A DNA stretch of 9,275 nucleotides from Alphaproteobacteria bacterium. GTDB lineage: Bacteria > Pseudomonadota > Alphaproteobacteria > Puniceispirillales > Puniceispirillaceae. The stretch covers positions 1 through 9,275 of the forward strand of contig WTHY01000049.1 of assembly GCA_011522945.1 (NCBI GenBank). The letters run 5' to 3'. This document shows, one piece after another, positions 6,637 through 9,275 of this stretch (the stretch's first letter is position 1; the number at the start of each line of letters is the position of its first letter). The notes beneath the pieces were generated by a model, which searched no databases, was not told the DNA's origin, and was given only the letters and a program-made list of their open reading frames with translations. The translations under genes were made by a program, and so were the position numbers.

Positions 6637-7626
6637 TTACGCTGCCTGAAGGTGGTCTCTGCCGTGCGGACTTAGTAAATCCATCTCAGGCCCGACAGGC
6701 ACAATCTGTGTTGGATTAATCATTGTATGGCTAGCATAATAATGGGTTTTGATATGATCCATACGCACAGTATCTGCTATCCCCTCAATCTGGTAGAGCT
6801 CACGCATATAGGCTGAAATATTTGGGTAATCTTCAATACGGCGAATATTGCATTTAAAATGACCAACATATACTGGGTCAAATCTAATGAGTGTGGTAAA
6901 TAGGCGCCAATCTGCCTCTGTAAGTTGGCTTCCCATAAGGTAACGATTATCACGTAAAATCGCTTCAACCTTATCAAGACCATCAAAAACGCCAGCAACA
7001 GCCTCTTCATAAGCATCAGATTTTGTAGCAAAGCCAGATTTATACACACCATTATTAATCTGATGATATACCATCTCATTTACCGGCTCTATCGCCTCTC
7101 TAAGTGCAGAAGGCCAGAAATCTAATGTATTGCCTGTGATACCGTCAAAGGCTGAATTGAACATTCTGATAATCTCTGATGATTCATTCGAGACAATCAT
7201 GTCTCTCTGCTTATCCCAAAGAACAGGCACCGTAACACGCCCTGTAGCCTTTGGATTGCTGCGCGTATAGATATCACGCATGAACTGGCTATTAAATAAT
7301 GCATCCCCATCTGCACCGTCAAAATCAGTCTCAAATGTCCAGCCATCACCAAGCATAAGCGGGTGGACTGAGGATACTGAAATATGGGACTCAAGACTTT
7401 TTAGCGCGCGGAAAATGAGTGTTCTATGCGCCCATGGGCAAGCATAACTTACATATAGATGATATCGTCCAGATTCGGCGGCAAAACCGCTCTCACCTGT
7501 CGGTCCAGCACTGCCATCAGCTGTAACCCAATTGCGGAACTTCGCCGTATCACGCACGAATTTTCCACCTGAGGCTTTTGTATCATACCAGCTGTCTGAC
7601 CAGACGCCATCAATCAGTAAACCCAT
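6637..7626 (-). CDS. yqjG: Glutathionyl-hydroquinone reductase (Xi-class glutathione transferase)
   Basis: This 329-residue cytoplasmic enzyme reduces glutathionyl-hydroquinones to hydroquinones using glutathione, and is related to E. coli YqjG (328 residues), PcpF and yeast Ecm4. The N-terminal thioredoxin-like domain carries YACPWAHR with catalytic Cys63, the same number as in YqjG, followed by the conserved VHPLMLGDGWTF region and VPVLWDK. SNESSEIIRMFN near 150-160 is the glutathione-contacting segment. The helical C-terminal domain ends with HYYASHTMINPTQIVPVGP, a hallmark of this class that helps form the active site and dimer. AAGGA seven bases before the ATG is a fair ribosome binding site. 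It lies 82 bp downstream of rpe on the same strand and may share its transcript. The role could be quinone detoxification or maintenance; no aromatic-degradation genes are nearby. Confidence 0.95.
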   Translation of the reverse strand: MGLLIDGVWSDSWYDTKASGGKFVRDTAKFRNWVTADGSAGPTGESGFAAESGRYHLYVSYACPWAHRTLIFRALKSLESHISVSSVHPLMLGDGWTFETDFDGADGDALFNSQFMRDIYTRSNPKATGRVTVPVLWDKQRDMIVSNESSEIIRMFNSAFDGITGNTLDFWPSALREAIEPVNEMVYHQINNGVYKSGFATKSDAYEEAVAGVFDGLDKVEAILRDNRYLMGSQLTEADWRLFTTLIRFDPVYVGHFKCNIRRIEDYPNISAYMRELYQIEGIADTVRMDHIKTHYYASHTMINPTQIVPVGPEMDLLSPHGRDHLQAA

Positions 7627-7655
7627 TATATGTCCTTATCATCATGTCCCGAACC

Positions 7656-7691
7656 TATTACCAACTGCGCCGTAGCTAGATTGCGGTAATA
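7656..7691. repeat. Inverted repeat between rpe and the reductase gene
   Basis: TATTACC at 7656-7662 is the exact inverse of GGTAATA at 7685-7691, with a 22-base interior. It sits 30 bp before the reductase start. Neither strand shows a T-run after the stem, so it is not a standard terminator. It could be an operator or leader RNA fold, or chance. Confidence 0.25.
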
Positions 7692-7708
7692 GCAATATTT
7701 ACAGGATT

Positions 7709-8377
7709 TTATACTACCGATGCGGCTGCTCGGATTTCCGCAATATTTTTGGCATAGGCGTTAAGGCCGCCTTTGAATATAGCAGAACCTGCGACAAGAT
7801 TATTGGCCCCTGCTTTCGCAACAGCCTCTGCATTATCTGCTGTGATACCACCATCCACCTGAATAGAAATATCACGCGAGCCGACCAGATCTTTGACAGC
7901 CGTAATTTTAGGCAACATTGCCTCGATAAAACTCTGACCACCAAAACCCGGATTGACTGTCATCACAAGAATAAGGTCAAGCCTGTCCAAGACATGACGC
8001 AGCCCGTCAATAGGTGTATGTGGATTTAGGGCAACACCAGCTTTGCAGCCAAGCTCACGGATATGGCTAAGCGTTCTATCCAGATGGTCACAGGCTTCCA
8101 TATGCACAGTTATGCCGTCACACCCTGCCGCTGCATAATCTGCCAGCAATCTATCAGGATTGCTGACCATCAGATGGGCATCAAAAAATTTCCGACTAGC
8201 AGACCTGACAGCCTTTATAATTGGCGGACCAAAAGTCAGATTTGGCACGAACACACCATCCATCACATCAAGATGAATGTGATCGCAGCCTGCTGTATCA
8301 ATAGCCGCGATTTCAGCGCCCAGCTGACTGAAGTCAGACGCAAGGATTGACGGGGCAATAATGATGTCTTTCTGCAT
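7709..8377 (-). CDS. rpe: Ribulose-phosphate 3-epimerase
   Basis: This 222-residue TIM-barrel enzyme interconverts D-ribulose 5-phosphate and D-xylulose 5-phosphate in the pentose phosphate pathway or Calvin cycle. The metal and acid-base residues are in place: His34 and Asp36 in HIHLDVMDG with PNLTFGPP after it, His67 in DAHLMV, and Asp174 in IQVDGGI. The phosphate-binding loops are NPGFGGQSF at about 141-149 and LVAGSAIF near 195-202. Length and motifs are normal for the family. An ATG at 8383 is also in frame, but it directly abuts the GAGGAG site. The ATG at 8377 has ideal six-base spacing and gives MQKDIIIAPSILASDF, so I chose it. The helicase gene ends 28 bp upstream on the same strand. 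No Calvin cycle genes are visible, so a pentose phosphate role is the default. Confidence 0.97.
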   Translation of the reverse strand: MQKDIIIAPSILASDFSQLGAEIAAIDTAGCDHIHLDVMDGVFVPNLTFGPPIIKAVRSASRKFFDAHLMVSNPDRLLADYAAAGCDGITVHMEACDHLDRTLSHIRELGCKAGVALNPHTPIDGLRHVLDRLDLILVMTVNPGFGGQSFIEAMLPKITAVKDLVGSRDISIQVDGGITADNAEAVAKAGANNLVAGSAIFKGGLNAYAKNIAEIRAAASVV

Positions 8378-8383
8378 AATCAT

Positions 8384-8389
8384 CTCCTC
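8384..8389 (-). promoter_or_regulatory. Ribosome binding site that sets the rpe start
   Basis: GAGGAG on the minus strand is a near-perfect Shine-Dalgarno sequence. It touches the ATG at 8383 but lies six bases before the ATG at 8377, so the second is the likely initiator. Confidence 0.7.
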
Positions 8390-8405
8390 AGAGCCTATAA
8401 TCTGG

Positions 8406-9275
8406 CTAGACTAGAACGCGCACATCTGCTGCTTTGAAATAGGGTAGATTATCCTGGGATGAGCAGCCCATCACACTCAGACGTTCAATAATCTGTAGCG
8501 CCCTCTGATATTTGCGTTCTAACTCATCTTCGGCGCAGACGCCAAATTGCTCACCGCACAATAAAATACCATGATTAGCTTGCAAAGCCCTGATGCGCCG
8601 CCCATGCATAAGGCCATCAACCAGAATTTCATGCTGGAATTCTTCCTGTTTCACAATTTGTATTTTATTTTCAACTAGGAATTTCCGGATAGCCGCTTCC
8701 CCTTCCAGCGTATATTGCCAGAATTCTGAGTCTGAAGTTGACGGCACGCCGCTGACCAATTCAAACGCTTTGCAAAAGGCTAGGAAAATCAACTCTGGCT
8801 TTTCCCCACCAGTCCAGGCTGTGCGGCCAAGCGTCCGCCAAATATCTTTATTCATCTCGTCAAAGACTTGCGGGATACGTTCGAAGAATAAGCGATGTAG
8901 CCCGATATCATTGACTGAGCTATCCAGCTTTTGCTCTTTATGGATATCGATAGCGGAATAGGAGCCACATACAGGACAGCCACTATCTGAGAATTTATCT
9001 TTCAAATAAATATGTGAGCAACGCAAACTGCTTTCGAGCTTATTATCACATAGAAAATAGCTTTCCTGATCACTGACTGGTTGCTGAGCAATCCATTGGA
9101 AGCGGTTTTTGAACTTCAGATAAGAACCGCGATGCGACCATAATGACCATTGCAGCTTTTCCACCGGCCCGAAAGTGGACCAGTTGGAAGATACATCAAT
9201 CACCACGCATGTCTCTTTATTTGGCGCTGCCCGCAAGCCGCGTCCCACTGACTGACCCCACAGCACTTTGGAGAG
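8406..9275 (-). CDS. C-terminal part of an SF2 DEAD/DEAH-type helicase (5' end outside window)
   Basis: The frame is open to the right edge, leaving 289 residues of a longer protein whose ATP-binding motifs lie beyond the window. The fragment starts with LSKVLWGQSVGRGLR, where Q8, G11, R12, G13 and R15 form helicase motif VI with its arginine finger. A segment ending VIDVSSNWSTFGPVEKLQW follows, resembling the end of the second RecA domain in Rad25/SSL2-like (COG1061) helicases. Further on, four cysteines at about residues 76, 86, 100 and 103 (the last two in SGCPVCG) could bind zinc. The remaining 180 or so residues resemble nothing I can name. A GTG at 9264-9266 is internal and should not be read as a start. 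The gene ends 28 bp before rpe. Whether it is a repair, RNA or phage-derived helicase cannot be told from this end. Confidence 0.8.
   Translation of the reverse strand, partial: LSKVLWGQSVGRGLRAAPNKETCVVIDVSSNWSTFGPVEKLQWSLWSHRGSYLKFKNRFQWIAQQPVSDQESYFLCDNKLESSLRCSHIYLKDKFSDSGCPVCGSYSAIDIHKEQKLDSSVNDIGLHRLFFERIPQVFDEMNKDIWRTLGRTAWTGGEKPELIFLAFCKAFELVSGVPSTSDSEFWQYTLEGEAAIRKFLVENKIQIVKQEEFQHEILVDGLMHGRRIRALQANHGILLCGEQFGVCAEDELERKYQRALQIIERLSVMGCSSQDNLPYFKAADVRVLV

Noticed and set aside
8378..8383. ATG at 8383 as the rpe start
   Set aside because: It directly abuts the GAGGAG ribosome binding site, leaving no spacing. The ATG two codons later has six bases.
9264..9266. GTG as the start of the helicase gene
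   Set aside because: It lies within the helicase motif VI region and the frame stays open to the window edge, so the codon is internal.

Overview
The window looks like an ordinary stretch of a Gram-negative chromosome, most likely a marine-type alphaproteobacterium of moderate GC. This rests on a HisJ-type periplasmic binding protein with a signal peptide, an exported glutathione peroxidase carrying the SNDF variant motif, a glutathionyl-hydroquinone reductase and a TrhO tRNA hydroxylase. The finer placement is inference. I see no CRISPR array, tRNA, rRNA, transposase, integrase or prophage structure, and no clear candidate for an undescribed multi-gene system.

Layout. Positions 2-763 (+) hold the C-terminal part of an unrecognised Asp-rich, probably exported protein. 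An exported thiol glutathione peroxidase follows at 838-1404 (+). A 369-bp convergent spacer (1405-1773) has no gene but is crowded with CTAG, AGCTA and TAGCC/GGCTA words and palindromes. Next comes a leftward polar amino acid ABC importer, transcribed in the order ATPase (5200-4427), binding protein (4396-3674), hairpin terminator (3636-3611), HisQ-like permease (3488-2610) and HisM-like permease (2613-1774, GTGA overlap). The gene for a tRNA uridine-34 hydroxylase (trhO, 5426-6427, +) diverges from it across a 225-bp spacer with a 15-bp inverted repeat in its middle. A leftward group closes the window: an SF2 helicase C-terminus (9275-8406, runs off the edge), ribulose-phosphate 3-epimerase (8377-7709) and glutathionyl-hydroquinone reductase (7626-6637).

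How the genes relate. The four ABC genes form one complete importer, probably for basic amino acids or related opine-like compounds. The terminator after the binding-protein gene, and that gene's much stronger ribosome binding site, suggest the binding protein is made in excess over the membrane parts. The other genes are mostly housekeeping or redox functions (peroxide removal, quinone deglutathionylation, pentose phosphate metabolism, tRNA wobble modification) with no evident shared pathway. The points most worth a second look are the word-rich spacer, the intra-operon terminator, the inverted repeat between the divergent genes, and the unrecognised acidic protein.
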